Of a stretch of DNA of 64,000 bases, positions 12,426 through 23,684 are shown one piece after another. Within the stretch, counting starts at the first letter, position 1, and each line of letters opens with the position of its first letter. This DNA is from Tetragonia tetragonoides (lineage: Eukaryota > Streptophyta > Magnoliopsida > Caryophyllales > Aizoaceae): assembly GCA_038025085.1 (NCBI GenBank), contig CM076140.1:15830001-15894000 (forward strand), given 5' to 3'. The notes under the pieces are model-generated. The model saw only the letters and a list, made by a program, of their open reading frames with translations. It had not been told where the DNA came from and did no database searches. Both the position numbers and the translations under genes were made by a program.

Positions 12426-12457
12426 GACGTGGCATGCTGGGTCATTCTCTATATAAG
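12426..12457 (+). promoter_or_regulatory. Aspartic protease core promoter: TGACGTGG element and TATA box
   Basis: TGACGTGGC occurs at about 12425-12433 and a TATA box TATATAAG at 12450-12457, some 180 bp before the ATG. TGACGTGG is the reverse complement of CCACGTCA, a bZIP site known from unfolded-protein-response and ABRE-like promoters. Its use here is inference. The leader before the ATG is rich in GAGA. Confidence 0.5.
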
Positions 12458-12638
12458 ACCCCTCTGAGAATCTGCGGCCTTTAAGCGCATTGCAGGGTGG
12501 GTGGGTCCTTGATTTCCTGAATTACGAGAGAGAAACTTCAGCAGTACTATACACTGTCTTGACTTTGTGTTTGATCGAGCAAAGAGAGAGAGAGAGAACA
12601 AAGCAGAGATTAAAGAGAGCATCCATTGAAGCAAAGTG

Positions 12639-15600
12639 ATGCGTCTTTCAATTGTTTTTGTGTTGGTGTTGGTTTTTTGTTCGACATTTTTGCAGGTTTG
12701 TTACTCAGAGTCTCAGAGCTCTAACAAACGGCCTATCACAAACAACAACAAGTATACGGCTGTTTTTCCTGTTGGTGGTAACGTGTATCCAGATGGGTAT
12801 GTTTTTCTTTTGGTTCTTGATTCTGGGTTTTTATTAATTGTTGCTTTGTTTCTGTATTGCTGTTTTGTTGATAGTGGTATATATGATTTCTTGATTTTTT
12901 TTTTTTTTTTTGCAATTGGGTTGTGTATTTGACTTTTGGGGATTGAGGGTTCTGTGTTCTTGAAATTGTATTCAGTGATTGTGTCTAATTAGTTGAGTTA
13001 TATTGGGATGCATTCATTTGATTTCATATTGGGTTTAGAATATTGAATCCCAATTAGCTAACCAAGTTGAAATCCCAATTGACTTTTGTTTGATGTTTCT
13101 TTAGAAATATTGTGGCCTGTTAATCTATCTTGAATCTGCTATTTTATGTTTTCTTTTATTGACGTTTGACTTGTTTTATTATCCAAGACTTTTAGGATCT
13201 TTCCTTTCTTTTTCCTTATTAGTTCCTACCCTTTATCCAATTTCCAATACTCTATCACATGCTGTACTTACTAGTAAAGATGGCAAAAGGAAAAGCTATT
13301 TTGCTTTACAAGGAAAAAGGTGGCTGCTGATGCTATGGTTTGTTGACCAAGTTGCCTTTGTTCTTTTCTTCCTAGGATATGCTATTCATGGTAATTTGGT
13401 TCCAGATTGCAATTGTCATTTTCAAACTGCATTATGAGATTTTTTGACGAGTCAAAAGTTGGCTTTTGTGTCATAGAATGGGGTTTGTCCATAGAATTCG
13501 TAGATTCTCGTGTACCGTCTTTGTTTAAGAGACCTTGAGGGTTTATCGTGTACTGTCTTATGTCTTACTAATAAAATTTGTTGCCAGATGATACGAAAGT
13601 GTAATGAATCATCACTAAGCATTAAGCACTAGAAGGTTGAAATAGCATTGCCAGAATTTTGTGTTTTAGGGATCAATTTTTTTTTAGGTTACTCCCGATT
13701 ATTATTTTTTCACCCATCAAAGGTGGAAATGAACTCTCTCTAGGATTCTTTCTCTCTAAGGTGGGTGTTGGTCATCGGAGACTACCCTGCCCACTTTCAG
13801 TGGACGGGGCTCCGGGAGCCAATCCATTTTTCGAGTTAGCATCTTAGTTAATTATGGAGTCTGTTTTCAGGATTGGAAATAAATTTTTTGATCTGAAGCG
13901 TGACAGGTTTGATTATTTATTGGTGGAGCAGCGTCGGGAAGCCAAGTTCACAGTTCGGCTGAGTCGAGAGGAACTTCTTTGGTGGGGGAAGGAGTCGATC
14001 TCACTGTGGCGAGGAGATAGTGCAGGGAGATGGGTCAGAACTTTGCGTGGGAATGGTTACATTTTGCTGCTACGTATTAGTAGCAATGGTGCTGGACGAT
14101 TCTTTCTGTTGGAGAAGCAGCCATTGAAGGGGAAAGTTGTTTCTATAAGAGTCCCGGAGGGTGACAGTGGGCGAGGATGGTGTGCCATGTTTGAGGCCTT
14201 GCAATGCTTTGGTCCTCAATTTATTTTTGTAGGGAGTCCTCGTTTGTCGCAGATCCACCAGCAACATTCAGCCAGGGACGCGTGGCCGGAGTCTCCACCG
14301 GAAGTTAGGAATTCGAGGTTGTTGCAGAGGGGAAGCGTTGGGGATGGAGAAGCTGAAAATGGAAGGCGCGAGATTTCAGGGCTACAATCACGTTCAACCG
14401 TTATGAATAAGTCAATTAATTCAGTTTTTGAAAGAATTGGGCCTAGAGAGTTAAATGGTAGATTTCGTAATTCAGTTTTCAACAGAATTGGGCCTGGAGG
14501 GTCATTTGGAAGTTTTGGGCCTCGGCGCTCAGCTTTTGAAAGGCTGGGGAATAGGAGTTCTGTGTTTCATAGACTTGGGCCTGGGGGTTATGAAAGGGGC
14601 CCAGCGCATAACTTAACCAGGTCTGCGAATTCAGTCTTTGCGAGACTTGGCCCAGCTCACAGACACAAGCCCGTTAGAGTCAGGCAGATCTAGGTCCAAC
14701 GGGGTTCAAACCCGTTAATTCTCGACGGAGTAAACGAGGAAAACTCACGGCGGGCAGTAGGGGGAGAGCACGCGAGCAGCCGAGAGGGGATCGGTGGTCG
14801 ATGGTCGAAGGTTTATCGGCGGCGCCATCCCAGGACGCCGGCGACTGATCGGCCGGCGAGGGGGGTTCCAGTTCTGAGGACGGATCCACTGTCTGAGACA
14901 GATTTTGACGGCGGTTCAGGGAGCCACGTCGATGCGACTCCGGCGAAGGTTGCGACCACTAATGGGACTGCGTCTGGATCGGAATTTGTGGGCAAGGAGG
15001 TTAGGGAGGTGACTGAGTCTGAGACTCGACCAGCGGTACTATCGCCTGCGGTAGCTTTTGCGCCGTGGTGGAAGCTGTGCCTCCGTTGAAGGCCCTGACC
15101 ACTTCTGGGGGTGCGGTGGGAGCGGATTTTGCCGGCGAGGAGGTTAGGGAGGTGAGTGGGTCAGGGGGATGTGACCAGTGTGAGCTGGATGCATTTTCCC
15201 CTCCCTTGGTTGGAAGCGAGGGGTTGAGTGGCGCGTGCGAGGGGCAGAGACTTTCGGCGGGTGCGAAGGTGACTCTTCCACAGTCCGTCTTGGAGGCTAG
15301 CAAGCTACTTGGTGATGTTTATTTATTTGGGAAATGGGTTGCTGACACGACTGAGGTTCTTAAGGGGACCGCAGCACAACCTGAGGTTACGTTAGAGGAG
15401 GTTTCTGTCCAGCCTAGAACAGATTTGGGAGTTGCCACGAAGGAGGTCCCCGAGTTTGGGGGATGGGAAGACGATGACGATTTGTTTAGTGATTTTGATG
15501 AGGAGGATGCTGAGACGGAGCTCCTTATAGAGAGCTTACGTCGGAAGGAGGTTGATGATACGTCAATAGACAGTGATTTGGAGGTAAATTTGCTAAACCT

Positions 15601-18600
15601 GGGAGATTCTAATATTTTTTTATCATCTGCGGAGGAGAGTATGGGTGCTGGTACGTGTACTACAGACGCAACAGATGCCTCTAGAGATGATGTTATTGAG
15701 TTAGCACCACTGCCAGGCTCGGGTGGTGATGACAGGGATCCGCAGGCGATTCTTGGACTCATGCGGTGCCAGTTGTATGGTGTCTCGGAGAAGGAAATGC
15801 AGGTGAGTGTGGGTGAAAAGGTGCACTCTCGGAAGAAAGGGCGAAATTGGGGGAAGGAACTTCGTAACCTACAGAGTAGTGTTAATTATGGCAAGGAGAG
15901 TGGCCGTAGGAGGGGTCGTAGTCGTTCTTTATGAAGATTTTGAGCTGGAATGTTAATGGTTTGGGAAGGAGCGATAAGCGGGATACGGTGAGAGAGGTTG
16001 TCTCCAAGATCTCTCCTGATGTTGTGTTTTTACAGGAAACGAAGGTGGAGGTTGCAGATTCTTTTTTTGTGAGGAGTTGCTGGGACTCACGTGACAAGGA
16101 CTGGGTGGTTCTTCCGTCTTTGGGGGCCTCTGGAGGGATTTTGGTAATGTGGGATACTAGGTTTGCTGTCAAGGTCGACGTCATTTTGGGCTGTTTTTCT
16201 GTGACGGTGTGTTTGAACGTTCGAGGTAGAGGGGATTGGTGGTTTACCTCAGTGTATGGTCCATGCAGACATTCTGAACGACGATCTTTTTTCCAGGAGT
16301 TGTACGATTTGGCTGGGCTTTGCTCCCCACACTGGATTCTCGGGGGAGATTTCAATGTTGTTCGAAGTGTGGGGGAGCGACTAGGGCATTCTGGTGGTTT
16401 GGGAGATATGAGGGAGTTTAATACAGTTATCAGGGAATGCGAGTTGCGGGATCCTCCACTGCAAGTGGAGTGTTAGTGGGCGACGATGTGCTTCTTCAAG
16501 GTTGGATCGATTTTTGTTCACTAATGCGGTTGAAGACGAGTTTCCTTTGTTGTCACAGGAGGTGTTCTCGCGCCCTTGCTCCGACCACTTTCCATTAATC
16601 CTTCACTCCAGGCCGGTGCAATGGGGTCCATCTCCATTTCGATTTGAGAATATGTGGACTTTACATCAGAATTTTCGTAGGAAGGTGGTTGAGTGGTGGG
16701 GCACTTGTGAGGTCCAGGGATGGCAAGGCTATTGTTTCATGCGAAAACTGAAATTTGTTAAGGAGCAACTCAAAGGGTGGAATAAGGAGGTTTTCGGGGA
16801 CATTAACCAGAGAAAGAATGAGTTGTTGCGTGAGATTGCCGTAGTGGACCAGACAATTAGTAACGGAGAGGGGGGTGAGGAGCTGGCCCGTAAGAGTGTT
16901 GAGTTGAAAAACGACTTTCAGGAGGTGCTTTTGAGGGAGAAGCAGTGTCGACGACAGAAAATGAAGGGGAGGTGGGCTAAAGAAGGAGACACAAATTCTA
17001 GGCTTTTCTTTAAGGTAGTCAATGGAAGGAGGAGGAGGGATTTTATTAAGGAGTTGGAAAATGATGATGGGGATGTGGTTAGCGATGTGGGGGAGATCAG
17101 CCGTGAGATTACCTCATATTATCGCTCACTGTTTAGCGAGGAGGAGATGTCACGACCTCGCATTGAGGGGTTGGACTGGAGCCCGATTTCACCAGCTATG
17201 GCGGCTCGTCTAGAACGCCCTTTTGAGCTAGAGGAGGTTAGGGCAGCGGTGTTCAGTATGGATAGAGAAAAAACACCGGGCCCCGATGGATTCACTATGG
17301 CTTTGTTTCAGGATTGTTGGGAGGTGGTTAAAGATGATCTTCTTCATGTTTTTGAAGAATTTCATGTACAGGGGGTTCTTGGCAGGGGTATCAACTCTAA
17401 TTTCATCACATTAGTTCCAAAGAAGGATCGATCTATAAAAGTTAAGGACTTTCGTCCTATCAGCCTCGTTACTAGTGTTTATAAAATCATCACGAAAGTT
17501 CTCTCTGTGCGGATAGGGGAAGCTCTGGCTACTACCATTTCTTATTCGCAGAGCGCGTTTGTGGAGGGGAGACAGATTTTGGATGCTTCTTTGGTGGCTA
17601 ATGAGACGGTGGATGATGCGAGGCGTAGAGGCTCACAGGGTATTGTTTTCAAGCTAGACTTTGAGAAGGCTTATGATAGGGTGAGTTGGCGGTTCCTGGA
17701 TAGCGTGCTCGAGAGGAAAGGTTTTGGATTACTCTGGAGGCGGTGGATTAGGGGTTGTTTTTCGAATGCTCACTTTTCTGTGCTTGTAAATGGAGCGCCC
17801 AGGGAGTGGTTTTCTTCCTCCAGGGGTTTGAGGCAAGGCGATCCATTGTCGCCTTTTCTGTTTACGCTGGTGGTAGATGTGCTCAGTAGGATGTTGGAGA
17901 GAGGTGTTGAGGCGGGGGTCGTTGCTGGTCTGAAAGTGGGTCGGGAGGGGGTGTGTGTTTCCCATCTTCAGTTTGCAGATGACACTATCCTTTTCTTGGA
18001 TGCGGATCTTGAGAAGTTTAAGAATGTTTTGACAATCTTGCAAATTTTTGAGGTGATTTCGGGGATGAAAATCAATCTTGCGAAATGTAGTGTGGCTGGG
18101 ATAAGTGTGGGTAATGAATTTTTGACGACGACAGCAGGTCTGGCAGGCTGTCAGGTACAGGAGTGGCCACTTACCTACTTGGGTGTTCCATTAGGAGGTA
18201 ACCCACGGTCGGAGGGTTTTTGGGAGCCAGTTGTGCAGCGGGTGTCCACGCGCCTGGATGGTTGGAAGCGAGTTTATTTCTCGTTCGGGGGCAGGATTAC
18301 ACTAGTCCAATCTTGTCTTTCTAGCATTCCGTTGTATTATCTCTCCTTGTTTCGGATTCCAGTAGCCGTAGCGAATAGGATTGAGAAACTCATGAGGGAC
18401 TTCCTCTGGACTGGCGTGGATGGGGAGCGAAAGGATCACTTGGTGAGCTGGGACAAGGTGTGTCGGCCTAAGGAGGAAGGTGGTTTGGGAGTGGACAGGT
18501 TAGTGGTAAAAAATATTGCCCTTGCGGGCAAATGGCTTTGGCGTTTTCCACGGGAACCTAATAGTCTTTGGCATCGGGTCATCCGAAGTAGGTATGGAAC

Positions 18601-21600
18601 GCAACAGAACGGGTGGGATACACAGTTTACAGGGATATCTACACATGCTAGCCCGTGGAAGTTTATTTCACAAATCCTTCCGCGTTTCCTTCCTCATGTT
18701 GAGCTGGTACTTGGGAATGGTGCACGAACTAGGTTTTGGGAGGATAATTGGAGGGGGGGTGAGCAGTTTTGTACAAGATTTCCTCGATTGTTTCAGTTGA
18801 CTACTCTACATGGGGGTATGGTTGCTAGACTTTTTCTCGGTACAGAGTGGTTCCTGGAATTTGCATCTTCGTCGGCTACCTCATGATAGGGAGATGGAAG
18901 AACTCACTTCGCTTCTTACTCTTGTGGAGCCTATTCAGCTATCAAGCTCAGATGACTCTAGGAGGTGGCTTGGGGAGATTTCGGGGGAGTTCTCTTGCAA
19001 GTCCTTCTGTCGGGATTTGGGGACACCTCTCCCTTGTTTTCCACTAGCAGACTACATTTGGAAAGCAAAGGTACCTGCAAAGGTACCTATGAAGGTGAAG
19101 GCGTTTGTGTGGACTTTGGTGCTGGATAGGATTAATACAAACGACTTAAGGCAGCGGAGAAGGCCCGGGGTGCTTCTGTCACCAGATATGTGTTCGTTAT
19201 GTCGGTCTAATTGCGAAACTTCTGCACATCTTTTCCTTTGGTGTGATGTGGCACAGAGTCTTTGGCATAGGCTGATCCAGGAGGAGTCTGTTTATCCTTC
19301 TAGTGTTGAGGCCTTTTTACAAGTGCATTTCTGGGGCTTTGGGGGTGGTAAGGAGAGGAGGTTGCTGTGGCGCAATGCTTATTTTGCAGTTTTGTGGTGC
19401 ATTTGGTTAGAGAGGAATGCACGAGTGTTTACGGGACTTTACGCAACTCCTGCGATGCTCTGGGAGAGAATTACTTATTTAGCCTCCTTATGGGCTAAGG
19501 CTGCGGGGGCTTTTAGGGATTACTCTATAACTGATATAAAGAGGATTTGGGGCAATCTGTAAATGTTTTATTTGGAGGATACCTTATCCTCTCTCCTGCT
19601 GTACATTTAAAATTATATCAATATACTTTTTCTTTATCTAAAAAAAGAATTTTGTGTTTTAGTGCATTATGTGATCCTGTATTCCTGTGTGGTCTAGGAA
19701 GTAGGAAGTATGAACCTCCACTGACAAGATTCTCATCACTACCCTTAGGCTTCAGGGTAATTTGCAGTATGGTTCATAAAAGATGTTTATGTCCATACGT
19801 TGTGATAGACAGACTGGTCCTTGTATTTCATAGAAGATGTTTATGTGTCTATACATTGTGATAGACGGATTGCCTCTTGTTTTTCAGTTCCTTTCTGTTG
19901 AAACTGTTCTATTTATGATTTCATCTTCAGCAATAGTGGAAATGGTTTTTGTTTAGACAGAATACTTATTTAATTTTGTTTGTTTCTTTCTTGTGGTTGT
20001 TCCTTCAATTAAGCACTTCACATGTCAAGTGTTGATTACCATAATTCCATTTACCTTAATACTGCTTTGCTGGTAAATTTAATGACAACCGACAACAGCC
20101 ACCCAGTGCGGCTCTTGGAAGTGTGAGAACTTGAAACTGTCTTTCTGCTTTTCAGAATCTCAGCTCCTGGAAACAAAGTCTAGTGATAGTTATTCCTCAA
20201 AAGTCAAATGTGATGAATATTTCAGTTTTGTGATGATTTTCTCCGTTGTATGTTTTTATCTGTTTATGACCTTTAGTGTGTATGCTGATTTGCTTTCCTG
20301 GATTTCTCATGAGTTTTTATTTTAAGTTATGGAGTATAAGAATTTTGTATACTATTTGCACATGTGAAAGATTCTAATTGCCTTGTAACACAACTGCAGG
20401 TATTTCTATACAACCCTAAATATAGGGGAACCTCCTAAGCCTTATCATCTTGATATTGATACTGGGAGTGATCTTTCTTGGGTCCAGTGTGATGCACCTT
20501 GTGTAAATTGCATTAAGGTACAACTTCATTAGATTTAATTGATTTAATTAAGTGAATTCAAATTATATCAAATATTTTTGTGATGCAGAGTCCCCACGAG
20601 CCCTACAAACCCCGAAATAATGCGCTGCCATGCGAGGAGCCATTGTGTGGTTTCTTGCAACATCCTCAAGATTTTTCCTGCCGCAACCCTGCTGATCAAT
20701 GTGATTATGAGATTGAGTATGCTGACCATGGATCATCCATTGGGGTGCTGGTGAAAGACAACTTCCCCTTTCGATTCTTAAATGGTTCTAATGCACGCCT
20801 TCCTCTAGCCTTTGGGTTGGTACTTTCTGTCCCTGTTGTTAGAAACAAAAACATGGTTCTTTTGATTTTCTATCAGCTTTCAGTTCATTAAATTGAGAAA
20901 AACATATTTGTTGAATTGGTTATTTAACTGAATCTAGAACTGCCTGTGTTTATGTTAAAGTTGTACAATTTAACAACAGTTCTTGAATGTTACAATATTT
21001 GATGTCCTTGCATTCCTGAGTCCGCTGATATAGGTTATGCTTGTTGCATGTAGTTGTGGTTACGATCAAGATATCTCTGGTTCAAGCCAACCTCCTTTTG
21101 TGGATGGAGTTCTTGGACTAGCTAGAGGGAAATCCAGCATCTTGTCCCAACTCTATGACTTCAAAATGACCAAACATGTGTTTGGCCACTGTTTCAGTAG
21201 CCAAGGAGGAGGTTACCTGTTCTTTGGTGATGAATTAGTTCCAAAAGAAACTGTTTGGGTACCAATGACAGAAAGTCACATTGGGTAAGCATCCTTCTGT
21301 TCCTTATTCAGTTTTGCTTCCTTGATGCATAACGTTTGTAATTTGTCTTAATATTCTTCCCCTTCATCCTTAATGTAAGTTCTTCATGTGATTAATATTA
21401 GGTCATACTACTCTGTGGGGCCTACAGAGCTGACTTTTGGTGGGAAAAAAATTGGTAAGGGTGGCATTTCGTTCGTTTTTGACAGTGGAAGTACATACAC
21501 ATATTTACATAAGCAAGCTTATGATGCTGCAATATCCATGGTGAGTAGAAATAACATTATTTGCACCTTATTGGAAACCATTGGTAATTTGCAAGTCATA

Positions 21601-22309
21601 TTTTAGCCCTCTTTTTCAGCTAAAGAAAAATATGGACTCAAAGCAATTGAAGAATGCACCCGAGGATAAAACCCTTCCAGTTTGTTGGAAAGGTGCTCAT
21701 CCCTTTAAATCCATCAACGATGTCAAAAAGTTCTTCAAACCTTTATCAATACGCTTTACAAATGCGAAAAATGCGGCAATGGAATTGGCACCTGAGGCTT
21801 ATCTTATTCTCAATGTGGGTATCAATTTTGATAACTTCCTTCATGCTATTAAACAAATAATAAAACCTATTAGCCATATTTAGTTTCTTTTCTTTCTTCG
21901 TAGAAAAATGGCAATGTGTGCCTTGGTATTCTAGACGGCATGGAGGCAGATCTGGAGAATCTCAACATTCTTGGAGGTGAGACAACCATGAAGCTTCTGT
22001 CAAACTTTCTTTCTTTCTAAAACCCTGTATGTTAATTGTTAATAAGCTTTATTTTCTTGCTGTTCACAGACATTTCAATGTTGGACAAAATGGTGATTTA
22101 CAACAATGAGAAACATCAGATTGGATGGACAGCCGCAAACTGTGACAGGCTACCCAAGTTCTGAGTCATATGTACTTGTGACATTTTTTTGTCTGAGTTT
22201 GTTGGAGCATACTTATGAGGGAAATCTTTTTCTCTTTATTAACAGCCTGGATCGCGATGTTAATGAGGATTTTTCTCAGTCGAAGGACTGGTATGATGAT
22301 GAGCTATAA
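12639..22309 (+). CDS. Nucellin/Asp1-like aspartic protease (pepsin family A1)
   Basis: This is a secreted or vacuolar acid endopeptidase of the plant atypical A1 group. Exons: 12639-12796, 20400-20517, 20589-20815, 21054-21284, 21402-21540, 21620-21814, 21904-21976, 22070-22157 and 22246-22309, all in phase, giving 430 residues. The ATG at 12639 starts a signal peptide (about residues 1-24). Catalytic motifs are DTGS at about 73-76 and DSGS at about 272-275, with the flap region around EYADHGSS. Further family marks are CDAPCVNC, LAFGCGYD, GVLGLARG and LPVCWKG. Retention of the last intron would instead end the protein at a TGA (22162-22164) after RLPKF, 411 residues. Intron 1 is 7.6 kb because a LINE inserted in it. 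No lesion was seen. The closest Arabidopsis relatives by memory are At4g33490, At1g44130 and At1g77480; substrate unknown. A poly(A) signal AATAAA lies at 22319-22324. Confidence 0.88.
12797..13653 (+). other. Protease intron 1, part before the LINE
   Basis: This is T-rich intron sequence with a run of T near 12895. I see no coding sequence or structured repeat in it. Confidence 0.6.
13854..15934 (+). pseudogene. LINE family A ORF1, broken by one nonsense and one frameshift
   Basis: The first segment (13854-14693, 279 residues) has a folded-looking N-terminal part with PEGDSGRGW near its middle, then five copies of an SVFxRhG(P) motif (NSVFERIGP, NSVFNRIGP, SAFERLG, SSVFHRLGP, NSVFARLGP). 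An in-frame TAG at 14691-14693 ends it, yet the same frame stays open to a TGA at 15086. The downstream segment (about 15065-15934, acidic, ending in the basic RRRGRSRSL) is in another frame. An intact ancestor would have been a single protein of about 690 residues. A local duplication (EVREV twice, near 15000 and 15140) sits close to the frameshift. The presumed role is RNA binding in the retrotransposition particle (inferred from position). Confidence 0.75.
15931..19562 (+). pseudogene. LINE family A ORF2: endonuclease, reverse transcriptase, zf-RVT; two frameshifts
   Basis: The first segment (15931-16476) is an exonuclease-endonuclease-phosphatase domain: MKILSWNVNGLG, FLQETKVE, YGPCR, GGDFN. 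A frameshift near 16465 moves to the segment 16502-18886, with SRLDRFLFTN, SDHFPLI, the RT domain (KTPGPDGF, PISLV, QSAFVEGRQI, LDFEKAYDRV, GLRQGDPLSPFLF) and the catalytic FADD at about 17972-17983. A second frameshift near 18820 moves to 18810-19562, with IWKAKVP, the Cys/His pattern CSLCRSNCETSAHLFLWC and IWLERNARVF. Catalytic residues survive but no full polyprotein can be made. The start codon overlaps the ORF1 stop as ATGA. Confidence 0.88.
19663..20399 (+). other. Protease intron 1, part after the LINE
   Basis: This is intron sequence with an imperfect direct repeat of about 54 bp (TTCATAAAAGATGTTTATG at 19773 and a close copy at 19827). I see no coding exon before 20400. Confidence 0.6.
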
Positions 22310-23482
22310 CCCGTTCCGGAAATAAAGACATGGAGATGTAAACAGCAGATGCTATAGCTGGGCTAGTAGAAGGATGGTAAATACTAAATACAAATATAAA
22401 TTTTTTGCTGATAAATTGTTATAGGAATGTGCAGTGCAGATGTAAATGGTTGTAGACTTGTAGCTCACTGAGTACATACTGATAAGCATTTTATAGAGTA
22501 AAGGATTTCTTGCAGAGGGCATCATTTTGGTGTGCCATTTTATGATTAATTAGTCCCATAGTCTTCCTTGTGATATTAGACTTTCTTTTGCTTTTTCTTT
22601 TATTCCAATTATTTTTTTCTTTTTTTGAAGAGAAAAATTGATCATAGTGCTAATTTCCCATCAGTACTTAAAGAGTTCATCTTACTAACAAAAATAAATA
22701 AATTACATAAGCTTTAGAAGGACCAACTCTTGCTAGGTGGACTGGTGAGTGAAAGAGAGTTTCCAAAAGCCACCCCTTACAATTTGTTTTGCTAGTCAAA
22801 AAGAGGGTGTGCGAGTGAATGGCGATCGAGTCACCCCATCCCTCGCTACGTTATGCTCGGACTCTCGTATTCAACAGCAAATCTATCAAACTAATTGAAC
22901 AACCCCCAGCAAACACAACTCACAAGGCATGAGAGAATGAGAATTCGAATCGATAACCTTACCTTATCAAATCACTTGAGAATAAGTTTGGAATCAGTAG
23001 ACCACCACCTTATTAGTCCATCCCTTACAATTACTATTATATGATCGGTCTTCAAATCAAAGTCAGTTGCCAATTAATGTGACAAAGTTCTACTTTTATA
23101 CTTTGTTCATCGTTCACTTATTTGAGATCATATTTTTATAACAAGTCCGTTCATCACACTGTCATATAACTAGTAGTCACTACCAATTACTCAATCACCT
23201 ATCACAATAAGCTAACCGTAGAAAGCAAATCATACAATGTCAATATATTTTTGAAACTCATCAAAACTAGCACTTTAACTCTCCATTTTCATATTCTGGG
23301 AAACACCCTTTTGAATTTCGGGTTGGATTAAGAGATACTTGTTAGAGGGAACTCACATTGAGGCCGCCTCATACGAGTTTTTTGCATTAAGATAGTCCTA
23401 AAAACTTAATTAAGCATGTCACCAAAAAAAAAATAAAATTAATTAAGCAAAGCAAGTCATCTAAAAGAGATTAGATGAGTAA
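22310..23482. other. Intergenic region, no gene seen
   Basis: It contains the protease 3' UTR, then AT-rich sequence without recognisable genes. Around 22700-22990 there is text suggestive of an old SINE in reverse (CGAATCGATAACC), too worn to call. Confidence 0.5.
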
Positions 23483-23683
23483 GGCCCTGTTCTTTTCGTC
23501 AATTCCATGTTGCATTCCGTTTCGTTCCGTTCCAATCCGTTCTGTTCCGCATTCTGTACTTCATTTTGTCTCACATTTTTTTGAATTATCCGCGCCGCAC
23601 CGTTCCGTTCCGTTCCGTTCCGTTCCGTTCCAATCCGTTCCAATCCGTTCCGTTCCGCACCTTCCGTTGAAGAGAACAGGGCC
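23483..23683. mobile_element. Tourist-like MITE rich in GTTCC pentamers
   Basis: The terminal inverted repeats GGCCCTGTTCTTTTC (left) and GAAGAGAACAGGGCC (right) are flanked by TAA on both sides (23480-23482 and 23684-23686). That is the 3-bp target of PIF/Harbinger Tourist elements. The interior is a run of GTTCC units. Length is 201 bp. Confidence 0.85.
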
Positions 23684-23684
23684 T

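Larger units (their letters stand above)
13654..19662 (+). mobile_element. Near full-length L1-type LINE (family A) with 16-bp target duplication
   Basis: The 5977-bp body (13670-19646) is bounded by a perfect 16-bp duplication GAATTTTGTGTTTTAG at 13654-13669 and 19647-19662. It has a 5' leader of about 180 bp, ORF1, ORF2 (endonuclease, reverse transcriptase, zf-RVT) and a short A tail. It lies in sense orientation in intron 1 of the protease gene. The duplication is intact but both ORFs carry lesions, so the copy is not autonomous now. The GC content of its ORFs is clearly higher than the surrounding intron. Confidence 0.93.

Noticed and set aside
15319..16355. Minus-strand ORFs of about 150 codons opposite the LINE
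   Set aside because: They are antisense shadows of the GC-richer LINE ORFs, with no start context or domain.
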